A stretch of DNA of 64,000 nucleotides from Cupriavidus numazuensis (GTDB taxonomy: Bacteria > Pseudomonadota > Gammaproteobacteria > Burkholderiales > Burkholderiaceae), in the NCBI RefSeq assembly GCF_905397435.1, contig NZ_CAJPVI010000009.1:115611-179610 (forward strand), in the 5' to 3' direction. Every line of letters starts with the position of its first letter. The stretch's first letter is position 1. Below are positions 37,295-46,564 of the stretch, piece by piece. Both the position numbers and the translations under genes were made by a program. Below the pieces are notes generated by a model that had not been told where the DNA came from, did no database searches, and was given only the letters and a program-made list of their open reading frames with translations.

Positions 37295-37348
37295 AACGCA
37301 TCAATACGTCGAACCGGATTCGCCAACGCTTTATTGGCAGTTCATCGC

Positions 37349-37375
37349 AAAGCCCGCAATCGCGGGCTTTTTGCT
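37349..37375 (+). terminator. Rho-independent terminator of tRNA-fMet
   Basis: Perfect 9-bp stem AAAGCCCGC (37349-37357) / GCGGGCTTT (37362-37370), 4-base loop, followed by TT and GCTTT. Confidence 0.85.
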
Positions 37376-37467
37376 TTCCGGGCCTCACCGCACGCTGTGC
37401 GGCCCCGCACTCAGGCAGCCGGGCCGCGCGGTGATACACTTTGCCCCATTCCTCCCGGACGCCCCTC

Positions 37468-38052
37468 ATGAAATTCTGCTCGAACTGTGGCCATGCGGTC
37501 GTGCTGCGCGTACCAGACGGCGACAACCGCCCGCGCAGTGTTTGTGACAATTGCGGCACCATCCACTACGTCAATCCCCGCAACGTGGTCGGTACGATCC
37601 CCGTCTGGGAAGACAAGATCCTGCTCTGCAAGCGAGCGATCGAGCCGCGCTATGGCTTCTGGACGCTGCCGGCCGGCTTCATGGAGATCGGCGAGACCAC
37701 GGCACAGGCCGCCTCGCGCGAAACGCTGGAAGAAGCCGGCGCCCGCGTGCAGGTGGGCGAGCTGTTCTCGATGCTGAACGTGCCGCACGTGCACCAGGTG
37801 CATCTTTTCTACCTGGCCACGCTGGACGATCTGGACGTTGCCCCGGGCGAGGAAAGCCTGGAAGTGAAGCTCGTGGAAGAAGCCGATGTACCGTGGGACG
37901 AACTCGCCTTCCCCACGGTAATCCACACGTTGCGCTGCTTCTTTGCCGACCGTGCCGCAGGCCGCCTGCAAGACGGCAGTTTCCGGCTGCACAGCCTGGA
38001 TATCGACAAGCCCATGCGCCCGCTGACCAGCCGGGCGACGGTGACGCCCTGA
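37468..38052 (+). CDS. Nudix hydrolase with N-terminal zinc ribbon
   Basis: A 194-residue pyrophosphohydrolase. It begins [19 protein letters not shown] and has a two-CxxC zinc ribbon (CSNCG ... CDNCG) followed by the complete Nudix box (residues about 73-95: [22 protein letters not shown] with the REtLEEaG core). The architecture resembles NudC/ADP-ribose-type Nudix enzymes, but the substrate cannot be read from the sequence. The start at 37468 is chosen because it begins the zinc ribbon; the upstream ATG at 37441 adds nine unrelated residues. It lies 25 bases before aat. Confidence 0.85.
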   Translation: MKFCSNCGHAVVLRVPDGDNRPRSVCDNCGTIHYVNPRNVVGTIPVWEDKILLCKRAIEPRYGFWTLPAGFMEIGETTAQAASRETLEEAGARVQVGELFSMLNVPHVHQVHLFYLATLDDLDVAPGEESLEVKLVEEADVPWDELAFPTVIHTLRCFFADRAAGRLQDGSFRLHSLDIDKPMRPLTSRATVTP

Positions 38053-38077
38053 CCCCTTCTGCGCCGGCAGCCCCAGC

Positions 38078-38830
38078 ATGATCGCCTGGCTGGACCCGCA
38101 CGATCCGTTTCCGCCGGTGGAGCGCGCGCTCGGGCCGGCCACGGAAGCGCCGGGCCTGCTAGCCGCCAGCCGCGACCTGTCGCCCCAGCGCCTGCTGCTG
38201 GCATACCGCCAGGGCATCTTCCCCTGGTATTCGGTGGGCCAGCCGGTGCTGTGGTGGAGCACCGATCCACGCATGGTGCTGGCGCCGCAGGCGCTAAAGA
38301 TTTCCGCCACTTTCCGCAAGACACTGCGCCGCGTGCTGCGCGACCCGGACTGGGAAATTCGCGTCGACGATGATTTCCTGGCCGTGATGCGCGCCTGTGC
38401 GCTGACGCCGCGCGAGGGGCAGGACGGCACGTGGATCACGCGGGAGATCATCGCGGCCTATGGCGAGCTGCACAGCAACGGCATGGCGCACTCGGTGGAG
38501 ACCTGGTACCGCGGCACGCGCGTCGGCGGCCTCTATGGCGTAGCGCTGGGCCGCATGTTCTATGGCGAATCGATGTTTGCGCACCGCACCGACGCCTCCA
38601 AGATCGCGCTCGCGGCGCTGTGCGCGTTCCTCGGCAATCACGGCGTGCCGATGATAGACTGCCAGCAGGAAACCGATCACCTGGCCTCGCTTGGCGCGCG
38701 CCCGATCGCTCGCGCGGAGTTCCTGGCCCATGTACGGAACGCCTCGGCACAACCGGCAATCACGCCCTGGTGGTTCGACAAATCGGTGCTGGAGCGGTGG
38801 ACCGCCACGCCCGCTGCCCCGGCCGTCTGA
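38078..38830 (+). CDS. aat: Leucyl/phenylalanyl-tRNA-protein transferase
   Basis: Adds Leu or Phe from tRNA to N-terminal Lys or Arg of proteins, marking them for ClpS/ClpAP (bacterial N-degron pathway). The 250-residue product has the family motif [20 protein letters not shown], the segment [13 protein letters not shown] and the catalytic region [20 protein letters not shown]. It is followed 36 bases later by bpt, the second N-end transferase, in the arrangement usual for betaproteobacteria. Confidence 0.95.
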   Translation: MIAWLDPHDPFPPVERALGPATEAPGLLAASRDLSPQRLLLAYRQGIFPWYSVGQPVLWWSTDPRMVLAPQALKISATFRKTLRRVLRDPDWEIRVDDDFLAVMRACALTPREGQDGTWITREIIAAYGELHSNGMAHSVETWYRGTRVGGLYGVALGRMFYGESMFAHRTDASKIALAALCAFLGNHGVPMIDCQQETDHLASLGARPIARAEFLAHVRNASAQPAITPWWFDKSVLERWTATPAAPAV

Positions 38831-38866
38831 CAAGCTGGCTGCATCACCCGCCCCAAGTCCTGAGCC

Positions 38867-39667
38867 ATGAGCAAGCTGAAGGAGCTTCCGCTTTCCGCGC
38901 TGCAGTTCTATGCCACGGCGCCCTACGCCTGCAGCTATCTCGATGGCCGCATGGCACGGTCGCAAGTGGCGACGCCGGCCCACCTGATCAATGCGGATGT
39001 GTACTCGCGGCTGGTGCGAGCCGGGTTCCGCCGCAGCGGCATCTTTACTTACCGTCCCTACTGCGATGAATGCCACGCGTGCACGCCGTGCCGGGTGCTC
39101 GTGGACCAGTTCGAGCCGGATCGATCCCAGCGCCGTGCCTGGCGCCGGCATGGCCATCTGCAAGCGCTGGTGGCGCCGCTCACGTATGTCGAAGAGCACT
39201 ACGCGCTGTACCTGCTGTACCAGTCGATGCGCCACGCCGGCGGCGGCATGGACCAGGACAGCCGCGACCAGTACGAGCAGTTCCTGCTGCAAAGCCGAGT
39301 GAACTCGCGACTCGTGGAGTTCCGCGAGCCGCCGGGTTCGCCCGAGGCCGGCAAGCTGCGCATGGTCAGCATGATCGACGTGCTCGATGACGGCCTGTCG
39401 TCGGTCTACACGTTCTACGATCCGCTTGAGCGCAACGCGAGCTACGGCACCTACAACATCCTCTGGCAAATCCGCCAGACGCACGAACTGGGCCTGCCGC
39501 ACCTTTACCTCGGCTATTGGATCGCCGAAAGCCGGAAAATGGCCTACAAGGCACGTTTCCGTCCTTTGCAGGTGCTGACGGGCAACCAGTGGCAGGCATT
39601 CGAGGACGAAGGGGCCGGCACCGCGCCGGCCGCGCCCTTGGACGACCCCGGACCCGCCCAGGAATAG
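38867..39667 (+). CDS. bpt: Aspartate/glutamate leucyltransferase Bpt (ATE1-like)
   Basis: Transfers Leu to proteins with N-terminal Asp or Glu, the second branch of the bacterial N-degron pathway. The 266-residue protein has the ATE N-terminal Cys motif [15 protein letters not shown] (residues about 62-78) and the C-terminal GNAT-like part with [18 protein letters not shown] and [19 protein letters not shown]. The last 25 residues are Ala/Pro-rich and probably disordered. It lies between aat and pyrD on the same strand. Confidence 0.94.
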   Translation: MSKLKELPLSALQFYATAPYACSYLDGRMARSQVATPAHLINADVYSRLVRAGFRRSGIFTYRPYCDECHACTPCRVLVDQFEPDRSQRRAWRRHGHLQALVAPLTYVEEHYALYLLYQSMRHAGGGMDQDSRDQYEQFLLQSRVNSRLVEFREPPGSPEAGKLRMVSMIDVLDDGLSSVYTFYDPLERNASYGTYNILWQIRQTHELGLPHLYLGYWIAESRKMAYKARFRPLQVLTGNQWQAFEDEGAGTAPAAPLDDPGPAQE

Positions 39668-39777
39668 GCCCGGGACGACAGGCCTGCAAGGCCCTCCCGG
39701 CGCGCGGGCAAGCGCCCCAGCCGCTACAATGCCGGCTTGGTTTTCACTCTGCGCCGGTTTCCCGGTCGCCCCTCCCC

Positions 39778-40812
39778 GTGCTCAACGCGCTCTACCCTCT
39801 GTTCCGCCCCGCCCTGTTTTCGATGGACGCGGAGGACGCCCACCACTTCACCCTGAACAACCTGCTGCGTGCGCACCGCCTGGGCCTCGGCGGCTGTATC
39901 GGCAACCGTATCGCCGATGATCCGCGCACCGTGATGGGCGTGCGTTTTCCGAACCCCGTGGGCCTTGCCGCCGGGCTGGACAAGGATGGCGCGTATATCG
40001 ACGGGCTGGCGTCGTTTGGCTTCGGCTTTATCGAGGTGGGCACGGTCACGCCACGCGCACAGCCCGGCAACCCGCGCCCGCGCATGTTCCGCCTGCCGCA
40101 GGCCGATGCGCTGATCAACCGCATGGGTTTCAATAACGGCGGTGTCGATGCGTTTATCGCCAACGTCAAGGCATCACGCTGGAAGGCTGAAGGCGGCGTG
40201 CTGGGCCTGAATATCGGCAAGAACGCCGACACGCCGATCGAGCGTGCGGCCGACGACTATCTGTACTGCCTCGAGCGTGTCTATCCGCATGCGAGTTACG
40301 TGACGGTCAACATCTCGTCGCCGAACACCAAGAACCTTCGCCAGCTCCAGGGCGCCAGCGAACTCGACAGCCTGCTGTCGACGCTCAAGGCCGCCCAGCA
40401 GCGCCTGGCCGACCAGCACAAGCGCTACGTGCCGGTGGCCCTGAAGATCGCGCCCGATCTCGATGCCGACCAGATCGGCAATATCGGCGACGCGCTGGTA
40501 CGCCACAAGATCGACGGCGTGATCGCGACCAATACCACGATCTCCCGCGATGCCGTGAAGGGCCTGCCGCACGCGGAAGAAGCCGGCGGGCTCTCCGGCC
40601 GGCCGGTGTTCGAGCAATCGACGCACGTGGTGCGCGCGCTGCGCCAGGTCGTCGGCGACGCGGTGCCGATCATCGGCGTGGGCGGCATTTTCAGCGGCGC
40701 GGACGCCCGCGCGAAAATCGATGCCGGGGCAAAGCTCGTCCAGGTCTACAGCGGCCTGATCTACCGAGGCCCGACACTCGTACGCGATTGCGCCGCCGCG
40801 CTGCGTGCCTGA
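39778..40812 (+). CDS. pyrD: Dihydroorotate dehydrogenase (quinone), class 2
   Basis: Membrane-associated FMN enzyme that oxidises dihydroorotate to orotate in pyrimidine synthesis, passing electrons to quinone. The 344-residue form begins [20 protein letters not shown] with the amphipathic N-terminal helices of class 2. It has the FMN-binding [16 protein letters not shown], the catalytic-Ser loop [14 protein letters not shown] and [19 protein letters not shown] near the end. The start is GTG at 39778. A TACAAT hexamer at 39725-39730 may belong to its own promoter. Confidence 0.95.
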   Translation: MLNALYPLFRPALFSMDAEDAHHFTLNNLLRAHRLGLGGCIGNRIADDPRTVMGVRFPNPVGLAAGLDKDGAYIDGLASFGFGFIEVGTVTPRAQPGNPRPRMFRLPQADALINRMGFNNGGVDAFIANVKASRWKAEGGVLGLNIGKNADTPIERAADDYLYCLERVYPHASYVTVNISSPNTKNLRQLQGASELDSLLSTLKAAQQRLADQHKRYVPVALKIAPDLDADQIGNIGDALVRHKIDGVIATNTTISRDAVKGLPHAEEAGGLSGRPVFEQSTHVVRALRQVVGDAVPIIGVGGIFSGADARAKIDAGAKLVQVYSGLIYRGPTLVRDCAAALRA

Positions 40813-40843
40813 ATCCGTTCTGCCAGCCAGCAAGGAGAACAAC

Positions 40844-41902
40844 ATGGAAACCGTCCGCCTCGGCCGCAGCGACCTGCAGGTCTCCCGCATCTGCCTGGGC
40901 ACCATGACGTTCGGCGAGCAGAACACCGAAGCCGAAGGCCACAGCCAGCTCGACTACGCGTTCTCGCGCGGGATCAACTTCATCGATACGGCCGAAATGT
41001 ACCCGGTCAGGCCGCGCGCCGAAACCTACAGCCGGACCGAGCAGATCATCGGCAGCTGGCTCAAGCGCCAGCCGCGCGACCGCGTGGTGCTGGCCACAAA
41101 GGTAGCCGGCCCGGGCCGGATGCCATGGATCCGCAATGGCGACGACTTCACCCCCGCGGGCATCCGTGCGGCGGTCGACGCATCACTGCAGCGGCTACAG
41201 ACCGACTACATCGACCTGTACCAGATCCACTGGCCCGCCCGCAACGCGCCGATCTTCGGCCAGACCAGCTTCGATCCGGCCCTGGAGCGTCCTTGCACGT
41301 CCATCCATGCGCAACTGGAAACGCTGGCGGAGCTGGTGCAGGCCGGCAAGGTTCGCTATGTCGGCGTTTCGAATGAAACGCCATGGGGCGTGAGCGAATT
41401 TGTACGCCTGGCCGAGCAGCACGGGTTGCCGCGCATTGCGACCATCCAGAACCCGTACAACCTCGTCAACCGCAGCTTCGAGCAAGGGCTGGACGAGGCC
41501 TGCTACCGCACTGACGTGAGCCTGCTGGTCTACAGCCCGCTCGCCTTTGGCCAGTTGACGGGCAAATACCTGAGCGGCGACCCGGCAAACCCGGTCTTCA
41601 ACGATGCCGCAATCGGACGCCTGACGCGCTTCGGCGCCGACTGGAGCCCGCGCTATATGCGCAAGGAAACGATGGCCGCATCGGCGCGCTATGTCGAACT
41701 GGCACGCAAGGCCGGATTGTCGCCGGCGACGCTCGCGCTGGCCTGGTGCTATTCGCGCTGGTTCGCCGCCAGCACCATCATTGGCGCCACGTCGCTGGAC
41801 CAATTACGCGAAAACATCGATGCGTGGCAAACGCAATTGCATGAAGACGTGATTGCCGCAATCGGGGTAATCCACAAGCAAATCTGCAATCCGGCGCAAT
41901 AA
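40844..41902 (+). CDS. Aldo/keto reductase, Tas-like
   Basis: NADPH-dependent oxidoreductase of 352 residues with TIM-barrel landmarks: FIDTAEMYPVRP (catalytic Tyr), LATKVAGPGRM (catalytic Lys), YQIHWPARN (His) and the C-terminal cofactor segment SRWFAASTIIGATSLDQL. The long insertion after EMYPVRPRAETYSRTE and the length resemble E. coli Tas. Ribosome site AAGGAGA lies 6 bases before the ATG. It starts 32 bases after pyrD and may be co-transcribed. The substrate is unknown. A weak hairpin (GCCCCG/CGGGGC, 41908-41930) follows. Confidence 0.9.
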   Translation: METVRLGRSDLQVSRICLGTMTFGEQNTEAEGHSQLDYAFSRGINFIDTAEMYPVRPRAETYSRTEQIIGSWLKRQPRDRVVLATKVAGPGRMPWIRNGDDFTPAGIRAAVDASLQRLQTDYIDLYQIHWPARNAPIFGQTSFDPALERPCTSIHAQLETLAELVQAGKVRYVGVSNETPWGVSEFVRLAEQHGLPRIATIQNPYNLVNRSFEQGLDEACYRTDVSLLVYSPLAFGQLTGKYLSGDPANPVFNDAAIGRLTRFGADWSPRYMRKETMAASARYVELARKAGLSPATLALAWCYSRWFAASTIIGATSLDQLRENIDAWQTQLHEDVIAAIGVIHKQICNPAQ

Positions 41903-42181
41903 TCTGCGCCCCGATGGCAAATAACGGGGCTCCGGCAGCATCGGATGCCCCGCATTCCCTCCAAGACTTCGCATTTCGTGCGCGAGAAGTGGTATCCTCG
42001 CAGGCTTATCGCTGTCTTGCCCATTGCGCAGACGCACGCTTCCACCAGCCGCCGGAAGTGACGCGAGCGCCATAGGCAGGTGCCAGCCACGCCCTCGTGT
42101 CGTGGCGGCCCGGCAGCGAGACCAAGCTTGTGCGCGGCCGTACCATCCAGAACCGAGTCACTCGGAGGAGAACAGATCAAT

Positions 42182-43150
42182 ATGAAGGGTCTCAAGGCAA
42201 CCAAGTCCATCCTCGGCGGCGCAGTCGCGCTGGCATTGCTGTGCGGCGGCGCCGTGCACGCCCAGACCGTCAAGGTCCTGTCGATCGTGGATCACCCCGC
42301 GCTGGACGCCATCCGCGACGGCGTGCGCGAGGAGCTGAAGGCCGCCGGCTATGACGCCGACAAGAACCTGAAGTGGGAATACCAGAGCGCCCAGGGCAAC
42401 ACCGGCACGGCCGCGCAGATCGCCCGCAAGTTCGTCGGTGACAACCCGAACGCGATCGTCGCCATCGCCACGCCGTCGGCCCAGGCCGTGGTCGCCGCTA
42501 CCAAGACGGTACCGGTGGTGTATTCCGGCGTGACCGATCCGGTCGCCGCGCAACTGGTCAAGAGCTGGACGCCGTCGGGCACCAACGTGACCGGCGTGTC
42601 GGACAAGCTGCCGCTGGACAAGCAGGTCGCGCTGATCAAGCGTGTCGTGCCGAATGCGAAGACCGTCGGCATGGTCTACAACCCGGGCGAAGCCAACTCG
42701 GTCGTGGTGGTCAAGGAACTGAAGGAACTGCTGGCCAAGCAGGGCATGACCCTGAAGGAAGCCGCCGCGCCGCGTACGGTTGACATCGGCGCCGCCGCCA
42801 AGAGCCTGGCCGGCAAGGTCGACGTGATCTACACCAACACCGACAACAACGTGGTGTCGGCCTACGAAGCGCTGGTGAAGGTCGCCAACGAGTCGAAGAT
42901 CCCGCTGATCGCCGCTGACACCGACAGCGTCAAGCGTGGCGCCATCGCCGCACTGGGCATCAACTACCTGGACCTGGGCCACCAGACTGGCAAGGTCGTG
43001 GTGCGCATCCTGAAGGGTGAGAAGCCGGGCGCGATTGCCTCTGAAACCAGCAGCAACCTTGAACTGTTCGTGAACACCGGCGCCGCGCAGAAGCAAGGCG
43101 TGACGCTGTCGCCGGACCTGGTCAAGGAAGCCAAGACCGTCATCAAGTAA
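42182..43150 (+). CDS. ABC transporter substrate-binding protein, COG2984/TrpX family
   Basis: Exported binding protein of 322 residues with signal peptide (MKGLKATKSILGGAVALALL, cleavage after VHAQ). The mature part, VKVLSIVDHPALDAIRDGVR onward, is the ABC_sub_bind family, whose Gram-positive members (TrpX) bind tryptophan or tyrosine. GGAGGAGA lies 9 bases upstream of the ATG. It is the first gene of a three-gene importer with a permease and an ATPase; a stem-loop after it would keep the binding protein in excess. The ligand here is not known. Confidence 0.9.
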   Translation: MKGLKATKSILGGAVALALLCGGAVHAQTVKVLSIVDHPALDAIRDGVREELKAAGYDADKNLKWEYQSAQGNTGTAAQIARKFVGDNPNAIVAIATPSAQAVVAATKTVPVVYSGVTDPVAAQLVKSWTPSGTNVTGVSDKLPLDKQVALIKRVVPNAKTVGMVYNPGEANSVVVVKELKELLAKQGMTLKEAAAPRTVDIGAAAKSLAGKVDVIYTNTDNNVVSAYEALVKVANESKIPLIAADTDSVKRGAIAALGINYLDLGHQTGKVVVRILKGEKPGAIASETSSNLELFVNTGAAQKQGVTLSPDLVKEAKTVIK

Positions 43151-43170
43151 GCATTAAAGTCTGACCAGCG

Positions 43171-43191
43171 CCGTCCGCTCGATGCGGACGG
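43171..43191 (+). other. Intercistronic stem-loop after the binding-protein gene
   Basis: Perfect 8-bp stem CCGTCCGC (43171-43178) / GCGGACGG (43184-43191) with a 5-base loop and no T-run, 20 bases after the binding-protein stop. Such hairpins protect the upstream mRNA so the binding protein is made in excess over the membrane parts. Confidence 0.55.
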
Positions 43192-43308
43192 CCGCGCGTC
43201 CCCTACAGTACAAGATCCGGATCGCCCTACCCGGGCCCGCCCCTGAACGAGACGGCGAGCCGACCGGCCTTACCCGGGCGGGCCGCGCAGCTGTCAACAG
43301 GATTCACC

Positions 43309-44205
43309 ATGTCCCTCTTTTCCCTTCTGGGTGCCTTGGAGATCGGCCTGATCTTCAGCCTGGTCGCCCTCGGGGTGCTGATTTCCTTCCGCATCCTCAA
43401 TTTTCCCGACCTGACCGTTGACGGCAGCTTCCCGCTCGGCGGCGCCGTGGCCGCGACGCTGATCGCCGCCGGGCAGGACCCGTTTGTCGCCACCGCCGTT
43501 GCCATCGTGGCCGGCGCCCTGGCCGGCTTCATCACCGGCTGGCTGAACGTGCGCCTGAAGATCATGGATCTGCTCGCCAGTATCCTGATGATGATCGCGC
43601 TGTACTCGGTCAACCTGCGCATCATGGGCCGTCCCAATGTGCCGCTGATCACCGAGCCGACGATGTTCACCATCCTGCAGCCCGACTGGATGCCGGACTA
43701 CGTGCTGCGTCCGCTGGTGCTGTTCATCGTGGTGGTGATCGCCAAGATTGGCCTCGACTGGTTCTTCTCGTCGCAGCTTGGCCTGGCTATGCGTGCGACG
43801 GGCGCCAATCCGCGCATGGCACGCGCGCAGGGCATCGCCACCGGCCGCGCCACGTTGGCCGGCATGGCGCTGTCCAACGGCCTCGTCGCACTGGCTGGCG
43901 CGCTGTTCGCGCAGACGCAGGGCGGCTCGGATATCTCGATGGGCATCGGTACCATCGTGATCGGCCTGGCAGCGGTGATCATCGGCGAAAGCATCCTGCC
44001 GGCACGTCGCCTCGTGTGGGCCACGCTCGCGGTGGTGCTGGGCGCGATCCTGTACCGCTTCTTCATCGCGCTGGCGCTGAACAGCGATTTCATCGGCCTC
44101 AAGGCGCAAGACCTGAACCTGGTCACCGCCGCGCTGGTGACGATCGCACTGGTACTGCCCGCCACCCGCAAGAAGCTGTTTGCCCGCAAGAACGGAGGTG
44201 CCTGA
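43309..44205 (+). CDS. ABC transporter permease, COG4120 family
   Basis: Inner-membrane permease of 298 residues with 8-9 hydrophobic segments, starting MSLFSLLGALEIGLIFSLVA. The motif LGVLISFRILNFPDLTVDGS is diagnostic of this family, and the coupling region QLGLAMRATGANPRMARAQG contacts the ATPase. The ATPase gene follows two bases after the stop, so translation is coupled. Confidence 0.92.
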   Translation: MSLFSLLGALEIGLIFSLVALGVLISFRILNFPDLTVDGSFPLGGAVAATLIAAGQDPFVATAVAIVAGALAGFITGWLNVRLKIMDLLASILMMIALYSVNLRIMGRPNVPLITEPTMFTILQPDWMPDYVLRPLVLFIVVVIAKIGLDWFFSSQLGLAMRATGANPRMARAQGIATGRATLAGMALSNGLVALAGALFAQTQGGSDISMGIGTIVIGLAAVIIGESILPARRLVWATLAVVLGAILYRFFIALALNSDFIGLKAQDLNLVTAALVTIALVLPATRKKLFARKNGGA

Positions 44206-44206
44206 G

Positions 44207-45001
44207 ATGCTGCGCGCACAAGACCTGAAGCTCACCTTCAACCCGGGCACCCCGATCGAGACCCGTGCGCTGCGCGGCCTGAGCCTGGAAATCCCGAGCG
44301 GCCAGTTCGTCGCCGTGATCGGCTCCAACGGCGCCGGCAAGTCGACCTTCCTGAATGCGATCAGCGGCGACCAGATGGTCGATTCCGGCCGCATCACGAT
44401 CGATGACACCGACGTGACGCGCAAGCAGGCATGGGATCGCGCCCACCTGGTGGCGCGCGTGTTCCAGGACCCGATGGCCGGCACCTGCGAGGCGCTGACG
44501 ATCGAGGAAAACATGGCACTGGCCATGGCTCGCGGCGCCAAGCGCGGCTTCCGCCCGGCGCTGAATCGCAGCTCGCGCGAACTGTTCCGCGAGAAGCTGC
44601 GCCTGTTGAACCTGGGCCTCGAAAACCGCCTGACCGACCGCATCGGCCTGCTGTCCGGCGGCCAGCGCCAGGCCGTGAGCCTGCTGATGGCCTCGCTGCA
44701 GCCGTCGCGCATCCTGCTGCTCGACGAGCACACCGCAGCGCTGGACCCGAAGACCGCCGCATTCGTGCTGGAACTGACCGCGCGCATCGTCGAGGAAAGC
44801 AAGCTGACGACGATGATGGTCACGCACAGCATGCGCCAGGCGCTGGACTACGGCCAGCGTACGGTGATGCTGCACCAGGGCCAGGTCGTGCTCGATGTGT
44901 CTGGCGAAAAGCGCAAGGGACTCGACGTCCCGGATCTGCTGCGCATGTTCGAGCAGACGCGGCATGAGCAGTTGGATGATGATGCGTTGCTGCTCGGCTA
45001 A
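44207..45001 (+). CDS. ABC transporter ATPase, COG1101 family
   Basis: ATPase subunit of 264 residues: Walker A (GSNGAGKST), Q-loop region (VARVFQDPMAG), signature (IGLLSGGQRQAVSL), Walker B (RILLLDEHTAALD) and H-loop (MMVTHSM). The start MLRAQDLKLTF at 44207, with AACGGAGGTG 7-16 bases upstream, gives the expected length. It completes the importer and is followed by a strong terminator. Confidence 0.92.
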   Translation: MLRAQDLKLTFNPGTPIETRALRGLSLEIPSGQFVAVIGSNGAGKSTFLNAISGDQMVDSGRITIDDTDVTRKQAWDRAHLVARVFQDPMAGTCEALTIEENMALAMARGAKRGFRPALNRSSRELFREKLRLLNLGLENRLTDRIGLLSGGQRQAVSLLMASLQPSRILLLDEHTAALDPKTAAFVLELTARIVEESKLTTMMVTHSMRQALDYGQRTVMLHQGQVVLDVSGEKRKGLDVPDLLRMFEQTRHEQLDDDALLLG

Positions 45002-45024
45002 GCTCCGGTAACCACCTCAAGCGC

Positions 45025-45055
45025 AAAGGGCTGTCCTCGGACAGCCCTTTTTGCT
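45025..45055 (+). terminator. Rho-independent terminator of the COG2984-type ABC operon
   Basis: Perfect 12-bp stem AAAGGGCTGTCC (45025-45036) / GGACAGCCCTTT (45039-45050) with a minimal loop, followed by TT and GCTTT. Confidence 0.9.
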
Positions 45056-45207
45056 TTGGTATGGCGATATCCGCGCAGCACTGTATCTTGACGCGCACGC
45101 GAGGATGCGGAAAGATTGACGCCCATGACGAGTCACCGCATCTGCCAACCTCAATGCATCGCCGCTGCTTCGCTGCAACGGGATGCGCTCGTCAAAGCCA
45201 AAAAACA

Positions 45208-45258
45208 GTCGCTCAACTGACCGGAGCGTGCTGTTCCGTCGGTTGAGCGACGGAACAG
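45208..45258. other. Overlapping alternative hairpins upstream of the DapA-like gene
   Basis: The segment CTGTTCCGTCG (45231-45241) pairs perfectly with CGACGGAACAG (45248-45258), an 11-bp stem with a 6-base loop. The loop and 3' arm also pair with an upstream segment: GTCGCTCAAC (45208-45217) with GTTGAGCGAC (45242-45251). The two pairings exclude each other or could form an H-type pseudoknot. It lies in the 300-base stretch 45056-45354, which has no convincing gene. Confidence 0.6.
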
Positions 45259-45354
45259 TGCCCTCAAACAGGTTGCCTCCAGCCTCCCTCCGTTAGCGCG
45301 CCCTGCTCCTCGCTTCTCCGCACGGTTTCCAGATCGGTCGAAACGGAGTAAGTC

Positions 45355-46251
45355 ATGCAAGGCATTGAACCGTTTTATCGCGGCATCTGGTTGCCGCTGG
45401 TCACCCCATTTCGTAACGACGTCGTCGATCACGCAGCACTGAAGCAGCTTGTGGCGCATTACTGCAAGTCGGGCATCGCCGGGCTGGTGGTCTGTGGAAG
45501 CACAGGCGAAGCGGCAGCGCTCGATGAATCCGAGCAGTTGGCGGTGCTCGATACGGTGCTGGAAGAAGCCGGATCCCTCCCGGTCATGATGGGGTTGGCC
45601 GGCAACAACTACAGGCACGTGCTGGAACGGCTTGAGCGAATCGCGCAACGTCCGCTGGCTGGCATACTTGCGCCAGCGCCCTACTACATCAGGCCTTCAC
45701 AAGCCGGCCTGAAGGACTACTTCACCGCGCTGGCGGACCATTCGCGCGTGCCGCTGGTTGTGTATGACATACCGTATCGAACCGGTGTGACGCTGGATAC
45801 CGAGACACTGCTGTCTCTTGCGGGCCATGGAAACATCCGCGGCATCAAGGACTGTGGCGGCAATGCCGACAAGACGCAGGCGCTTATCTCCGACGGTCGC
45901 CTGGCCGTCCTGGCAGGAGAAGACCACCAACTGCTTTCGACGCTATGTCTGGGCGGTCACGGGGCGATCATTGCATCCGCCCACATCAGGCCCGATCTGT
46001 TCGTGGCGCTCTGGCGGGCCGTGCGCGATCAACGGCTGCGCGAAGCGCAGGGGCTCTTTCAACGCCTGACGCCGCTGATCAGGCTGATGTTCGCCGAACC
46101 GAATCCCGGTCCGATCAAGGCCTTGCTGAGCAGGCAGGACTGGCTGGAAAACGAACTGCGCTTTCCAATGATGCCAGTCTCCGCGGCGCTCTCTGAAGAC
46201 CTGACGGTCGCATTTGCCGCTCTGGATTCATTGCAGGCAGGCGCCAGGTAG
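45355..46251 (+). CDS. Dihydrodipicolinate synthase/N-acetylneuraminate lyase family aldolase
   Basis: Class I aldolase of 298 residues with the DHDPS fold. It has the pyruvate-binding GSTGE (49-52), Tyr137 in VVYDIPYRTG and the Schiff-base Lys165 in GIKDCGGN. This pattern fits lysine-pathway DapA and many catabolic relatives; the Cys after Lys165-Asp and its isolation from lysine genes make a catabolic or second DapA possible. It stands alone after a 300-base leader with unusual hairpins and converges on the small gene at 46295. Confidence 0.85.
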   Translation: MQGIEPFYRGIWLPLVTPFRNDVVDHAALKQLVAHYCKSGIAGLVVCGSTGEAAALDESEQLAVLDTVLEEAGSLPVMMGLAGNNYRHVLERLERIAQRPLAGILAPAPYYIRPSQAGLKDYFTALADHSRVPLVVYDIPYRTGVTLDTETLLSLAGHGNIRGIKDCGGNADKTQALISDGRLAVLAGEDHQLLSTLCLGGHGAIIASAHIRPDLFVALWRAVRDQRLREAQGLFQRLTPLIRLMFAEPNPGPIKALLSRQDWLENELRFPMMPVSAALSEDLTVAFAALDSLQAGAR

Positions 46252-46294
46252 GCCTGCCCGGCGCGCCCCGTCTCCGACAGGACGCGCCACCACA

Positions 46295-46564
46295 CTATGC
46301 GATCATTGCCTTGTCCAGCCAACGCTTCAGCTGATCCGTCACCGCCGTACTTGAAAACGAGCAACTGTCCTGCGCGAACACCGCCGACATCTCGAGCCGC
46401 CGCAGCAGTTCTTCCATCGCCTGGCCGAAGACCGGCGGCAGCGCCAGCGCGGGCGCTGCCTCGCGCCACGCTGTCACAAGTTCAGCTGCCGGCAGCGAGC
46501 CGCCGGTGTGCTGGTCCAGTGCCGAACGCATGCGCGCCAGCGTTTCCGTATTGGCCGCGCTCAT
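46295..46564 (-). CDS. Small protein downstream of lutB, function unknown
   Basis: An 89-residue helical protein starting MSAANTETLARMRSALDQHT, with EELLRRLEMSAVFAQDSC in the middle and an amphipathic end. It overlaps the lutB stop by 4 bases, so it belongs to the lutAB operon. In other bacteria the third gene is lutC (about 230 residues, LUD domain); this product is far shorter and shows no LUD motif. It may be an operon-specific accessory protein. No domain recognised. Confidence 0.65.
   Translation of the reverse strand: MSAANTETLARMRSALDQHTGGSLPAAELVTAWREAAPALALPPVFGQAMEELLRRLEMSAVFAQDSCSFSSTAVTDQLKRWLDKAMIA

Noticed and set aside
37219..37375. tRNA-fMet as an attachment site for the toxin-antitoxin pair
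   Set aside because: No integrase and no direct repeat of the tRNA 3' end was seen nearby; the neighbourhood is housekeeping genes.
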